A stretch of DNA of 19,034 nt from contig CAMLDR010000079.1 in the NCBI GenBank assembly GCA_946478775.1, positions 1-19,034 on the forward strand, in the 5' to 3' direction. A program made the position numbers and the translations under genes. This DNA is from an uncultured Flavobacteriales bacterium. GTDB taxonomy: Bacteria; Bacteroidota; Bacteroidia; Flavobacteriales; Crocinitomicaceae. The notes beneath the pieces are model-generated. The model was not told where the DNA came from and made no database searches. It saw nothing but the letters and a program-made list of their open reading frames with translations. How positions within the stretch are numbered: position 1 is the first letter of the stretch; each line of letters opens with the position of its first letter. Positions 8,450-15,472 of this stretch are shown piece by piece.

Positions 8450-10558
8450 TTATTTGATTTCAACGATCATAACACAAACGTCATCCACCTGCTCGGTGTT
8501 CTTTTTCCATTTATAAAAAGCATCCCGCATATAATTGATTTGATCTTCAACCGTTTCTGCAGATGAAACCAGTAGTAAATTCATCATATTGGTGCGTTTC
8601 ATTTTTTTATTGATCTCTCCTCCGATTTGATCCGCATAACCATCAGAGAATAAAACGATCCGGTCACCGGATAAGCAGCTGAACTGATTGTTTTCAAAAG
8701 GCACATTTACAAATGATCGCCCAACCGGTCTTCTTGTTCCGTTAATAACTCCCATCTGAGTGCTTTCATTTTCATACTTGACAGGAAAATCTAACCGGTC
8801 GTTGTTTGATTTAGCACGGATGATCAAAGCATTGTGGTTTGCCCCGGTAAAATAAAGCGTTTTGGTTTGCGGTTCGAAAATGCAAAAACTTAAGTCCATT
8901 CCATCGTTTATCGTGCTGCTTCCCCGATGAAGGCTTTTCAGTAAGAACTGATTTACGTCTTCCACCATGGAAGCGGTGTCTAAATGGGTGTTTTCCTTGG
9001 TTACTTTTTCCAGTCCGTTCATTCCGATCAAGGAAACCATTGCTCCCGGAACGCCATGTCCTGTGCAATCCCCAATTCCAAAGATGATGGCATCTTTTCG
9101 CGGAAATAAGAAGTAAAAATCACCGCTTACAATGTCTTTCGGAGCGAAGAACAATTCCAGGTCTAAATGCGGACTCTTCAACTGCTTTAAATTGGGTAAA
9201 GAGGCTTGCTGAATATAATTTGCATAATTAATGGAATCCAGCACTTCTTTATTTTTAACCTGAAGTTCATCCATTGCTTCTGATAAGGCAAAATGCGATT
9301 TGGCAATTTCAGCGTTTTTGGAATTAAGCAATGTGTTAGAAAGCTGTTTTTGCCTGTTTGATCGAATAAGAATAAGAAGGCCGCCACATAAAAACAAAAC
9401 CAATCCAACAGCCAGGAGCACATAATTCCTGTTTTTTTCCGCTTGTTCATTTAAACGCTGCTCACGTTCTTTTTGTAATTCACCCTGAATTTGAAGGTTC
9501 TTGATTTGAGCCTCTTTTTTTTCGGTTTCATACTTGGTTTCCAATTCTTCTAATGCCCGCGCCTGCTCTTGCAGATTCATGGTGTCTTTCAGGGAATTGT
9601 GTTTTTCAAGGAACTCATAAGCAGCTTTATAAGAATTGTTTTTCGCGTAAGCGCCGGAAAGTCCTAAGTAGCTGGAAATCAAATTCAATGAATCTCCTAT
9701 TTCCTGCTTTAATTCACATGATTTTTTGAAATAGGTGATGGCCTCCGGGTAATTGGAAAGATCCTGGTATGTTTGGCCAATGTTATTGTAGTTGAATGAA
9801 ATCCATTCCTGATTGTTACTGGCCTTGTTCATTTCAAGGGCTTTGAAAAAGTAGTTCAGCGCTTCGTTATATTTTTTGGTGCGACGCATTACATTACCCA
9901 GGTTATTGTAGTTTCCGGCAATTAAACGCTTGTTTTTTAGTTGTTTTGCAATATTCAGACTTTGGTTGTAATAGCGAATGGCTTCAGCATATCTTTTTTG
10001 TTCCTTCACTGCATTACCGAGACTGATGAATGCATTTGCCTGTAACAGCGGATCGTCTAATTCCTTTCCGATTTTCAGGGAACTCAATAAATGGCTTTCG
10101 GCTTTTTTATATTCATCCAGCTTCAAATAACTCAGTGCAATTTGCCGTTGAATACTAGCTTCAGCATAAGGGAATGCATTCTTTTGAGCTAGTTTGAGTC
10201 CTTTGTAAAATAGAACAATAGCATCATTGAATTGACTGGAATCCGCTTTTTGTTTGCCTAAAGCAAGGTACACGGAAGCCCCGAATTTTAAATCCGGAAT
10301 AAATTTGATTGGAATCAATGCAAGGATCGAATCCCTATTATCGGAACCAATTGAATCTAAAACACCCACTTCCCAAGCCAGCCATTCAAATTTTTGCTCC
10401 TTGTTTTTTCGGATCTCAGAATCGACATACTTCAAGAGAGTTAAATCACAATTACCTGATTTGCAATCTTTAAACTTCTTATGAGTGGCGGATACAGATA
10501 GCTGAGACCATAAAAATACGGGGCTAAAAAGAAGTATAAGCAGTAGTTTGTTTTTCAC
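8450..10558 (-). CDS. TPR-repeat membrane sensor with SpoIIE/RsbU-type PP2C serine phosphatase domain
   Basis: The 702-residue protein has a signal peptide (MKNKLLLILLFSPVFLWSQ), about five to six TPR units (~95-315: for example YAEAIRYYNQSL, YNEALNYFFKALEM, YPEAITYFKKS), a charged coiled coil (~325-372), one membrane helix (~376-398), a second coiled coil, and a cytoplasmic PP2C domain of the SpoIIE class (~465-702). Metal-binding motifs are intact: SGDFY, GDCTGHGVPGAM (~494) and FSDGYADQIGG (~636). Family members dephosphorylate anti-sigma-factor antagonists or related targets. The periplasmic TPR part presumably binds a signal. No partner anti-sigma or kinase gene lies nearby, so the target is unknown. 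The start codon is GTG; no ATG lies between it and the upstream in-frame stop, and the signal peptide fixes it. Confidence 0.9.
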   Translation of the reverse strand: MKNKLLLILLFSPVFLWSQLSVSATHKKFKDCKSGNCDLTLLKYVDSEIRKNKEQKFEWLAWEVGVLDSIGSDNRDSILALIPIKFIPDLKFGASVYLALGKQKADSSQFNDAIVLFYKGLKLAQKNAFPYAEASIQRQIALSYLKLDEYKKAESHLLSSLKIGKELDDPLLQANAFISLGNAVKEQKRYAEAIRYYNQSLNIAKQLKNKRLIAGNYNNLGNVMRRTKKYNEALNYFFKALEMNKASNNQEWISFNYNNIGQTYQDLSNYPEAITYFKKSCELKQEIGDSLNLISSYLGLSGAYAKNNSYKAAYEFLEKHNSLKDTMNLQEQARALEELETKYETEKKEAQIKNLQIQGELQKEREQRLNEQAEKNRNYVLLAVGLVLFLCGGLLILIRSNRQKQLSNTLLNSKNAEIAKSHFALSEAMDELQVKNKEVLDSINYANYIQQASLPNLKQLKSPHLDLELFFAPKDIVSGDFYFLFPRKDAIIFGIGDCTGHGVPGAMVSLIGMNGLEKVTKENTHLDTASMVEDVNQFLLKSLHRGSSTINDGMDLSFCIFEPQTKTLYFTGANHNALIIRAKSNNDRLDFPVKYENESTQMGVINGTRRPVGRSFVNVPFENNQFSCLSGDRIVLFSDGYADQIGGEINKKMKRTNMMNLLLVSSAETVEDQINYMRDAFYKWKKNTEQVDDVCVMIVEIK

Positions 10559-10628
10559 AAAACTAAATGTAGTAAAATTTCAGGAAGATGGGTCCATAAT
10601 TGTTAAAATCAAAATGTTTGCTGATTTA

Positions 10629-10661
10629 TTTGCTTTTATCATTTTCTTTTAAGAATATTTG
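10629..10661 (+). promoter_or_regulatory. Putative promoter of the met operon leader
   Basis: TTTG (10629-10632) is followed after 21 bases by AATATTTG (10654-10661), one base off the Bacteroidota TTG-N(17-23)-TAnnTTTG pattern. RNA would start near 10667, about 20 bases before the riboswitch and ~310 bases before metX. Confidence 0.5.
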
Positions 10662-10691
10662 CATCGTAATTCTAAGCGAGAATACAAGTAG

Positions 10692-10825
10692 TTTATACAG
10701 AAGAGGCGAGAGACGGACTTTTTGACCCTCTGGCAACCAACTTTAAGTCACGACGAGAACTGTCGGGATTGGAAAACCGGTGCCAACTTCCGAGTTTGAT
10801 ACATAGTGTATCCGACGAATATAAA
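10692..10825 (+). ncRNA. SAM-I-type riboswitch upstream of metX
   Basis: The core GGCAACC (10732-10738) and GGTGCC (10779-10784) of the SAM-I fold are present. P1 can form between TTTATA (10692-10697) and TATAAA (10820-10825), with ACAA/TTGT adding pairs outside it. P2 is AGAGG...CCTCT, and its loop CGGA (10713-10716) can pair with TCCG after GGTGCCAACT, which is the expected pseudoknot. P3 is extended and contains an inner CGAC/GTCG hairpin. P4 is GATACA-TAG-TGTATC (10798-10812). Binding S-adenosylmethionine normally stabilises P1 and turns the gene off. No strong intrinsic terminator follows directly; the next element is the start codon of a short ORF nine bases on. The position upstream of metX supports the call strongly. 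The loop sequences are diverged from the textbook Firmicutes form. Confidence 0.87.
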
Positions 10826-10833
10826 ATTGTGTT

Positions 10834-10935
10834 ATGAAAAGAGCAAAAATTTACATTTCTTATCCCCATCCGAATCCTCGGATAAATCCAATTAATTTTA
10901 TTTTCGATCAAATGTGTTGTTGTTGCTGTTGTTAA
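10834..10935 (+). CDS. Short leader ORF (33 codons) ending in six consecutive cysteine codons
   Basis: This ORF is too short for normal gene calling. It starts ATG at 10834 (MKRAKIYISYPHPNP...), continues RINPINFIFDQ, and ends Met-Cys-Cys-Cys-Cys-Cys-Cys before TAA (codons ATG TGT TGT TGT TGC TGT TGT, 10912-10932). Six adjacent Cys codons just before the stop are extremely unlikely by chance and recall amino-acid leader peptides, which stall ribosomes when the charged tRNA is scarce; poly-Cys leader peptides acting on sulfur genes have been described in mycobacteria. The ORF lies between the SAM riboswitch and metX, 42 bases before the metX ATG. The upstream sequence ATAAAATTGTGTT is A/T-rich, like other starts here. 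The first Cys codons form the 5' arm of the hairpin 10910-10972. Seen: ORF and repeat. Inferred: cysteine-dependent control. Confidence 0.75.
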   Translation: MKRAKIYISYPHPNPRINPINFIFDQMCCCCCC

Positions 10936-10976
10936 TTCTTCAGTCAATCCTCTTTCAATTTACAACACATTTTTTT
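10910..10976 (+). promoter_or_regulatory. Attenuator-like inverted repeat linking the poly-Cys codons to the metX start
   Basis: AAATGTGTTGT (10910-10920) and ACAACACATTT (10962-10972) are perfect 11-bp complements. The 5' arm contains the Met and first two Cys codons of the leader ORF; the 3' arm overlaps a run of seven T (10970-10976) that ends two bases before the metX ATG (10978). The stem has only three G:C pairs and a 41-base loop, so it could act as a weak terminator or, more likely, by masking the metX initiation region. A ribosome paused on the Cys codons would cover the 5' arm and keep the metX start open. Structure seen; regulation inferred. Confidence 0.65.
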
Positions 10977-10977
10977 C

Positions 10978-12033
10978 ATGTCAACAAGTTATTCGGTTCA
11001 CAGCAGTGAACAGGTTTTAAAACCGTTACAACATCGTTATTCTTCCAAGTCTGAGTTCCAGCTGGAATCCGGAAGAAAATTATCCAGTCTTTCACTGGTT
11101 TACCAAACCTGGGGGAGATTGAATGCCGATCGTTCAAACGTCGTTTGGGTTTGCCATGCACTGACCGGAAATCACCGGGTAGAGGAATGGTGGGGCGATT
11201 TATTCGGAGCAGGAAAATGTTTCGATCCCTCTGATTATTTCATCGTAGCTGTAAATGTTCCCGGAAGTGCTTATGGTTCAACCGGTCCTTTGAGTGAAGA
11301 ACTTTTACCGGAAGAACAATTTGATGCGTTTCCTGTCATCACTGTCCGGGATATGGCAGCAGGATTGGAACTGGTACGAAAAGAACTGGAAATAGAACGG
11401 ATCCATGTTTTGATCGGAGCATCTCTGGGCGGACAGCAATTGTTGGAGTGGTCATTATTAATTCCGGACAAAATTGATCACATCATCCCGATTGCAACAA
11501 ACCTGAAACATTCTCCATTCGGAATTGCATTCAACGAAGCACAGCGCATGGCAATCCAGGCTGATCCGACATTCTATGGCAAACAGGCAAACGGAGGAGA
11601 AGCCGGTTTGAAAGCTGCCCGCGCAATCGGAATGTTGAGTTATCGAACGTATGAAGGCTACAAAATTACCCAAAGTGAAAGCGACAATTCCGGATATGAT
11701 GATTTCAGAGCAAGTTCCTATCAAAAATACCAGGGCGAGAAACTAGCGAATCGTTTCAATGCCTTCAGTTATTGGATCTTGTCGAAAGCAATGGATTCGC
11801 ACAACGTATTCAGAAATAGGGGCGGAAACGTATTCGAAAGATGCGGTATGCCGGCTCTGGTGATCGGAATCGATTCAGATTTATTGTTTCCCGTTTCAGA
11901 ACAGGAAGAACTGGCAAATTGCTTACCAAACGCCAAACTGGTTCGCCTTCAATCCGATTTTGGTCACGACGGATTTTTGGTTGAAACGGAAACCTTAACA
12001 AACCACATTAAACAATTTTTAAAAAGTAACTAA
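10978..12033 (+). CDS. metX: Homoserine O-acetyltransferase
   Basis: MetX transfers acetyl from acetyl-CoA to homoserine, making O-acetylhomoserine, the activated precursor for homocysteine and methionine. The 351-residue protein is an alpha/beta-hydrolase-fold member of typical length. It shows WVCHALTGNH (oxyanion region), GSxYGSTGP, the nucleophile elbow GASLGGQQ with Ser149, the catalytic Asp301 in IDSDLLFP, and His330 in FGHDGFL. MetX enzymes can use succinyl-CoA in some lineages; the sequence alone does not settle this. It is the first gene of a tight operon, one base before hom. Its leader carries the SAM riboswitch and the poly-Cys ORF, so expression is probably set by both SAM and cysteine. 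The ATG follows a run of T with no Shine-Dalgarno sequence, as is usual in this phylum. Confidence 0.95.
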   Translation: MSTSYSVHSSEQVLKPLQHRYSSKSEFQLESGRKLSSLSLVYQTWGRLNADRSNVVWVCHALTGNHRVEEWWGDLFGAGKCFDPSDYFIVAVNVPGSAYGSTGPLSEELLPEEQFDAFPVITVRDMAAGLELVRKELEIERIHVLIGASLGGQQLLEWSLLIPDKIDHIIPIATNLKHSPFGIAFNEAQRMAIQADPTFYGKQANGGEAGLKAARAIGMLSYRTYEGYKITQSESDNSGYDDFRASSYQKYQGEKLANRFNAFSYWILSKAMDSHNVFRNRGGNVFERCGMPALVIGIDSDLLFPVSEQEELANCLPNAKLVRLQSDFGHDGFLVETETLTNHIKQFLKSN

Positions 12034-12034
12034 G

Positions 12035-13282
12035 ATGAAAAAACAACTCACAATAGGATTATTCGGTTTCGGATGTGTTGGAACCGGATTGTATGAAGTA
12101 CTAAACAGAACAACTTTGCTCCAGGCTTCGATCAAACACATTGTTATCAAAGATTCAAGCAAGAAACGGATCATTGATTCCAGTTATTTCAGCACGGATG
12201 CAGATCGGATTTTGAATGATGAAGAAATCAATGTAGTGGTGGAATTGATCAGTGATTACGAAGCTGCTTATGAGATTGTAACACGTGCCCTGAAATCCGG
12301 AAAACACGTTGTTTCAGCCAATAAAAAACTGATTGCTTATTATTTGGACGAATTGATTTCACTGGCGAAGGAAAACAACGTTTCATTTCTGTATGAAGCT
12401 TCGGTTGGCGGCTCCATTCCGATCATCCGCAACCTGGAAGAATATTACAACAACGATTCACTTTCGAATATCAATGGAATCGTAAACGGAACAACCAACT
12501 ACATTCTGACAAAGACCAGTGAAGGGGAATCTTTCGATGAAGCATTGAAGAATGCGCAGGAATTGGGCTTCGCTGAATTAGATCCGACTTCGGATGTGGA
12601 TGGTTTTGACGCCAAGTACAAATTGGTTTTGTTATTGAAGCACGCTTTTGGTTTCTCCGCAAAACAAGATGCTATTTGGAATTATGGAATTCGCCAGTTG
12701 AAAGATTGGGACGCGACATATGCCCGTGAAAAAGGATTGAAGATCAAGTTACTGGCTTTTGGAACCCGGATCAATAACCAGGTGATTGGATTTGTAGCAC
12801 CGCATCTGATCCCCAATAACCACTTTGCCTTTAATGTAGAAAATGAGTTCAATGCGGTGGTTGTGGAAGCTTTATTTTCAGACAAGCAATTGTTCCTTGG
12901 AAAAGGTGCCGGAAGCCACCCCACTGCGAGCGCGGTACTTTCCGATATTTCAGCCCTGCAATTTGATTATGCCTATGAATATAAGAAATCAAAAACGGAA
13001 GAGCTGCTGACTTTTGAAAATGACTATTCACTGAAAGTATACGTGAGCGCCACCACGCAGGAAAAACTGGACGAGATTGCATTTTTGGAGACACTTGAAA
13101 CCTATTCCGGTCAGTCGCACAGCTACAAAATAGGGATCATTGATTTTAAAGAAATCCAAAAGCATAACTGGAATCACGCATCCGATTATTTTCTTGCAGT
13201 TATTCCGGAAAGTGTTGAATTAACTAATAAAACCCTGTTATCTGCTTCTGAATCAACCCATTTAATCGAAGAGTTGTCATGA
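12035..13282 (+). CDS. hom: Homoserine dehydrogenase (monofunctional)
   Basis: It reduces aspartate semialdehyde to homoserine with NAD(P)H, feeding MetX next door and threonine synthesis. The 415-residue protein opens with the nucleotide-binding stretch GLFGFGCVGTG (8-18). It then has SANKKL, SVGGSIPIIRNL, GIVNGTTNYIL, and the catalytic DGFDAKYK motif with Asp192 and Lys196. There is no aspartokinase domain. The last ~90 residues are weakly related to an ACT domain at best, so allosteric control by threonine cannot be read from the sequence. Its ATG lies one base after the metX stop, and its last four bases overlap the start of the osmC-like gene (ATGA), indicating translational coupling. 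Placing hom directly after metX biases homoserine towards methionine. Confidence 0.93.
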   Translation: MKKQLTIGLFGFGCVGTGLYEVLNRTTLLQASIKHIVIKDSSKKRIIDSSYFSTDADRILNDEEINVVVELISDYEAAYEIVTRALKSGKHVVSANKKLIAYYLDELISLAKENNVSFLYEASVGGSIPIIRNLEEYYNNDSLSNINGIVNGTTNYILTKTSEGESFDEALKNAQELGFAELDPTSDVDGFDAKYKLVLLLKHAFGFSAKQDAIWNYGIRQLKDWDATYAREKGLKIKLLAFGTRINNQVIGFVAPHLIPNNHFAFNVENEFNAVVVEALFSDKQLFLGKGAGSHPTASAVLSDISALQFDYAYEYKKSKTEELLTFENDYSLKVYVSATTQEKLDEIAFLETLETYSGQSHSYKIGIIDFKEIQKHNWNHASDYFLAVIPESVELTNKTLLSASESTHLIEELS

Positions 13283-13695
13283 AATTAGCTTTAAAATTAA
13301 CGGAGGCTCCTTTTGTTCTGGAAGCAACCAATGAATCGGGAATAATGATAAAGATGGATGCAACGGAGAAAATCGGTGGTAAAAATAAAGGAATGCGACC
13401 CATGGAAGTCCTGGCAAGTTCCTTAGCAGGCTGCATGTCGATCGATGTGCTTTTAATCCTTCAAAAACAACGTCAGGAAGTGACTTTTTACGAAGTAAAT
13501 ATGGAAGCAAACCGGAAAGATGCGGTTCCTGCATCCTTTGAGACCATTCATTTGGTTTTCTCATTCAACAAAGAAGTGGATTTGGAAAAAGCTGACGCAG
13601 CAGTCAAATTGAGCCATGAAAAGTATTGTTCCGTTTCCGCATCCCTGAACCCTCAAATAAACATTCAAACAGAAGTCAGACACCATCATGAATAA
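13279..13695 (+). CDS. OsmC-family protein (probable thiol peroxidase)
   Basis: The 138-residue protein has the OsmC/Ohr fold. The two conserved cysteines are visible: Cys52 in SSLAGCMSID at the start of the long helix and Cys117 in EKYCSVSASL; in this family they reduce organic hydroperoxides using lipoyl or other thiol donors. The family start is seen in RPMEVLASSLAGC. This form resembles the small YhfA-like OsmC subgroup more than Ohr, so the substrate is open. The gene sits inside the met operon, overlapping hom by four bases and metZ by eight, so it is made together with sulfur-assimilation enzymes. A role in protecting, or handling, reactive sulfur or persulfide species is possible but inferred only from context. 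Confidence 0.85.
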   Translation: MKLALKLTEAPFVLEATNESGIMIKMDATEKIGGKNKGMRPMEVLASSLAGCMSIDVLLILQKQRQEVTFYEVNMEANRKDAVPASFETIHLVFSFNKEVDLEKADAAVKLSHEKYCSVSASLNPQINIQTEVRHHHE

Positions 13696-14854
13696 TTACA
13701 GAAACGAAACCTTAGCCATCCGCATTCAAAACGAGCGCTCTCAGGAAGCAGAGCACAGTGTACCGTTATATTTAACTTCCAGTTATGTATTCGATGATGC
13801 AGAGCAGATGCGGGCAGCCTTTTCAGATGAGATTGAAGCCAATATCTACTCGCGCTATTCCAATCCGAATGTGGAAGAGTTATTGGAAAAAGTAGCCCGA
13901 CTGGAAGCCGGTGAAGCGGCTTGGGCAACAGCAACCGGAATGGCAGCAGTTTTTACCACTTTTGCAACTTTGCTTCAGCAAGGAGATCACATCGTTTCTT
14001 CCAAATCTGTTTTTGGGTCGACACATCAGCTCTTCGTGAATATCCTTCCGAAATGGGGAATTACAACGACCTACGTGGATGCGATTGATTACGCTGGTTA
14101 CGAGCAGGCAATCAAACCGGAAACGAAAATCTTGTACATTGAAACACCTTCCAATCCCGGACTCGATATTATCGACATCAAACGCCTGGCGGCCATTTGC
14201 AAAGCAAAGAACGTATTGCTGGTGGTGGATAATTGTTTTGCAACTCCGGTTTTACAGCAGCCATTGAAACTGGGCGCAGATATCATCATTCATTCCGCCA
14301 CCAAGTACATTGACGGACAGGGAAGGGTTTTGGGAGGATTGATCGTTTCCACCAAAGAGATCATTGCGAAAATTCAGGGGTTTGCGCGTCACAGTGGTCC
14401 GGCATTGTCTCCTTTCAATGCCTGGATCCTTTCCAAATCGCTGGAAACTTTGCATTTAAGAATGGAAAAACACTGTTCACAAGCCTTTGAAGTGGCGAAA
14501 AGACTGGAACAAAATACGCAGGTTGCGTGGGTGAAATATCCCTTTCTGGATTCACATCCCCAACAGGCAATTGCAAAAGACCAGATGAAATACGGAGGTG
14601 GGATTGTTACCTTCCAGATCAACGGCGGATTGGAAGCAGGTCGCAAATTCCTGGATAAATTGCAGTTATTTTCCCTGACACCGAATTTGGGAGATACCCG
14701 CAGTATTGCCACACATCCGGCATCCACCACACACAGTAAATTAAAACCGGAAGAGCGTGAAGCTGTCGGTATTTCAGACGGATTGGTGCGTTTGAGCATC
14801 GGCTTGGAACATCTGGAAGATATTTGGGAAGATATTGAACAGGCGCTTTTATAA
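13688..14854 (+). CDS. metZ: PLP-dependent O-acylhomoserine sulfhydrylase (MetZ-like, Cys/Met metabolism family)
   Basis: This family uses pyridoxal phosphate to replace the acyl group of O-acetyl- or O-succinylhomoserine with sulfide, giving homocysteine. At 388 residues it fits MetZ better than the longer (~425) MetY. Motifs: SRYSNPN (PLP/phosphate contacts from the partner subunit), ATGMAAV, the ETPSNP segment, VVDNCFATP, and the PLP lysine Lys206 in SATKYIDGQGR. Near the C-terminus SLGD is replaced by NLGDTRSIATHPASTTH, and GLVRLSIGLEH follows. With MetX upstream, the likely substrate is O-acetylhomoserine. Cystathionine gamma-synthase is the main alternative, which would use cysteine and would connect to the poly-Cys leader; the sequence does not fully exclude it. 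It overlaps the osmC-like gene by eight bases and is followed directly by a strong terminator. Confidence 0.88.
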   Translation: MNNYRNETLAIRIQNERSQEAEHSVPLYLTSSYVFDDAEQMRAAFSDEIEANIYSRYSNPNVEELLEKVARLEAGEAAWATATGMAAVFTTFATLLQQGDHIVSSKSVFGSTHQLFVNILPKWGITTTYVDAIDYAGYEQAIKPETKILYIETPSNPGLDIIDIKRLAAICKAKNVLLVVDNCFATPVLQQPLKLGADIIIHSATKYIDGQGRVLGGLIVSTKEIIAKIQGFARHSGPALSPFNAWILSKSLETLHLRMEKHCSQAFEVAKRLEQNTQVAWVKYPFLDSHPQQAIAKDQMKYGGGIVTFQINGGLEAGRKFLDKLQLFSLTPNLGDTRSIATHPASTTHSKLKPEEREAVGISDGLVRLSIGLEHLEDIWEDIEQALL

Positions 14855-14860
14855 ATTCAG

Positions 14861-14902
14861 AAAAACAGTAGACACGCGATTAATCGCGTGTCTACTGTTT
14901 TT
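14861..14902. terminator. Strong terminator closing the met operon
   Basis: A near-perfect palindrome centred between 14881 and 14882: AAAACAGTAGACACGCGATT (14862-14881) and its full complement (14882-14901), extendable to 21 bp. With T-runs outside on both strands it should end transcription from either side. It begins 7 bases after metZ. Confidence 0.93.
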
Positions 14903-14911
14903 ATTATTGGT

Positions 14912-14919
14912 TAGATTTG
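14912..14919 (+). promoter_or_regulatory. Putative -7 box of the GNAT gene at 14924
   Basis: TAGATTTG matches TAnnTTTG exactly but ends only four bases before the ATG at 14924, so RNA starting at the usual distance would begin at or just inside the start codon. No other box is seen in the short gap after the terminator. Confidence 0.4.
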
Positions 14920-14923
14920 CAGT

Positions 14924-15391
14924 ATGCAAATCGAAATTATCCCATATTCTCCTGAACTGAAAGAGCATATCAAAACCCTCAATTACGAGTGGCTGGAGAA
15001 ATACTTTTACATTGAGGAAGGAGACCGGATTTCACTTTCTGATCCGCAGAAATACATCCTGGACAAAGGCGGTTTTATCTTTTTTGCAAAACACGGGGAG
15101 GAAATAGCAGGAACAGCATCACTTCTCAAAAAGAGCGATCGGATTTTTGAACTGGGAAAAATGGCAGTTGCGAAAAGTGCACAGGGCCTGGGAATAGGAA
15201 AGCTATTGATGGAACATTGCCTGGAGTTCGCGAAACAGGAGCAGATCGAAAAGCTCATTTTGTATTCCAATACCTTGTTGGAACCGGCTATTCATTTGTA
15301 TCGAAAATATGGTTTTGAAGAAGTCGAACTGGAACCGGGCGTATATGAACGTGGAAATATCAAAATGGAGAAACAAATTACCAACTCCTAA
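14924..15391 (+). CDS. GNAT-family N-acetyltransferase
   Basis: The 155-residue protein is a single GNAT domain, which transfers acetyl from acetyl-CoA to an amine. The acetyl-CoA pyrophosphate loop QGLGIGKLL begins at residue 87, preceded by the beta-4 strand ELGKMAVAKSA. The C-terminal part has the common AIHLYRKYGFEEV motif. The N-terminal half (YEWLEKYF, KGGFIFFAKHGEEIAGTASL) does not point to a specific substrate. It is separated from the met operon by the strong terminator, and its likely -7 box lies just before the ATG, so its mRNA may have almost no leader. The start is fixed because no other Met lies nearby in frame. Substrate unknown. Confidence 0.85.
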   Translation: MQIEIIPYSPELKEHIKTLNYEWLEKYFYIEEGDRISLSDPQKYILDKGGFIFFAKHGEEIAGTASLLKKSDRIFELGKMAVAKSAQGLGIGKLLMEHCLEFAKQEQIEKLILYSNTLLEPAIHLYRKYGFEEVELEPGVYERGNIKMEKQITNS

Positions 15392-15408
15392 TACCTATTC
15401 CGTTTCAA

Positions 15409-15435
15409 TTAATTAGGCATTCTTAATTAGGCATT
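15409..15435 (+). repeat. Two tandem copies of a 13-base sequence upstream of the FKBP operon
   Basis: TTAATTAGGCATT occurs at 15409-15421 and 15423-15435, a 14-base period. It lies about 14-40 bases upstream of the -7 box at 15449 and could be a duplicated operator or a small replication duplication. Confidence 0.6.
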
Positions 15436-15448
15436 TGGAATTAAGAAC

Positions 15449-15456
15449 TATCTTTG
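15449..15456 (+). promoter_or_regulatory. Putative -7 box of the FKBP operon
   Basis: TATCTTTG matches TAnnTTTG exactly, 16 bases before the ATG at 15473, predicting a leader of about 10 bases. The 13-base tandem repeat covers the expected -33 region. Confidence 0.5.
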
Positions 15457-15472
15457 CCCAAATTAATTAAGC

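Noticed and set aside
10558..10571. TAGTTTTG and TACATTTA on the minus strand as the promoter of the phosphatase gene
   Set aside because: The first includes the G of the GTG start codon and the second ends five bases before it, so RNA would start inside the coding region; the sequence is simply A/T-rich.
10693..10947. 84-codon minus-strand ORF across the met leader
   Set aside because: It is the complement of the riboswitch and the Cys ORF, with no recognisable protein character.
13686..13934. Minus-strand ORFs inside metZ, hom and sdaA
   Set aside because: They are shadows of genes with clear family motifs on the plus strand.
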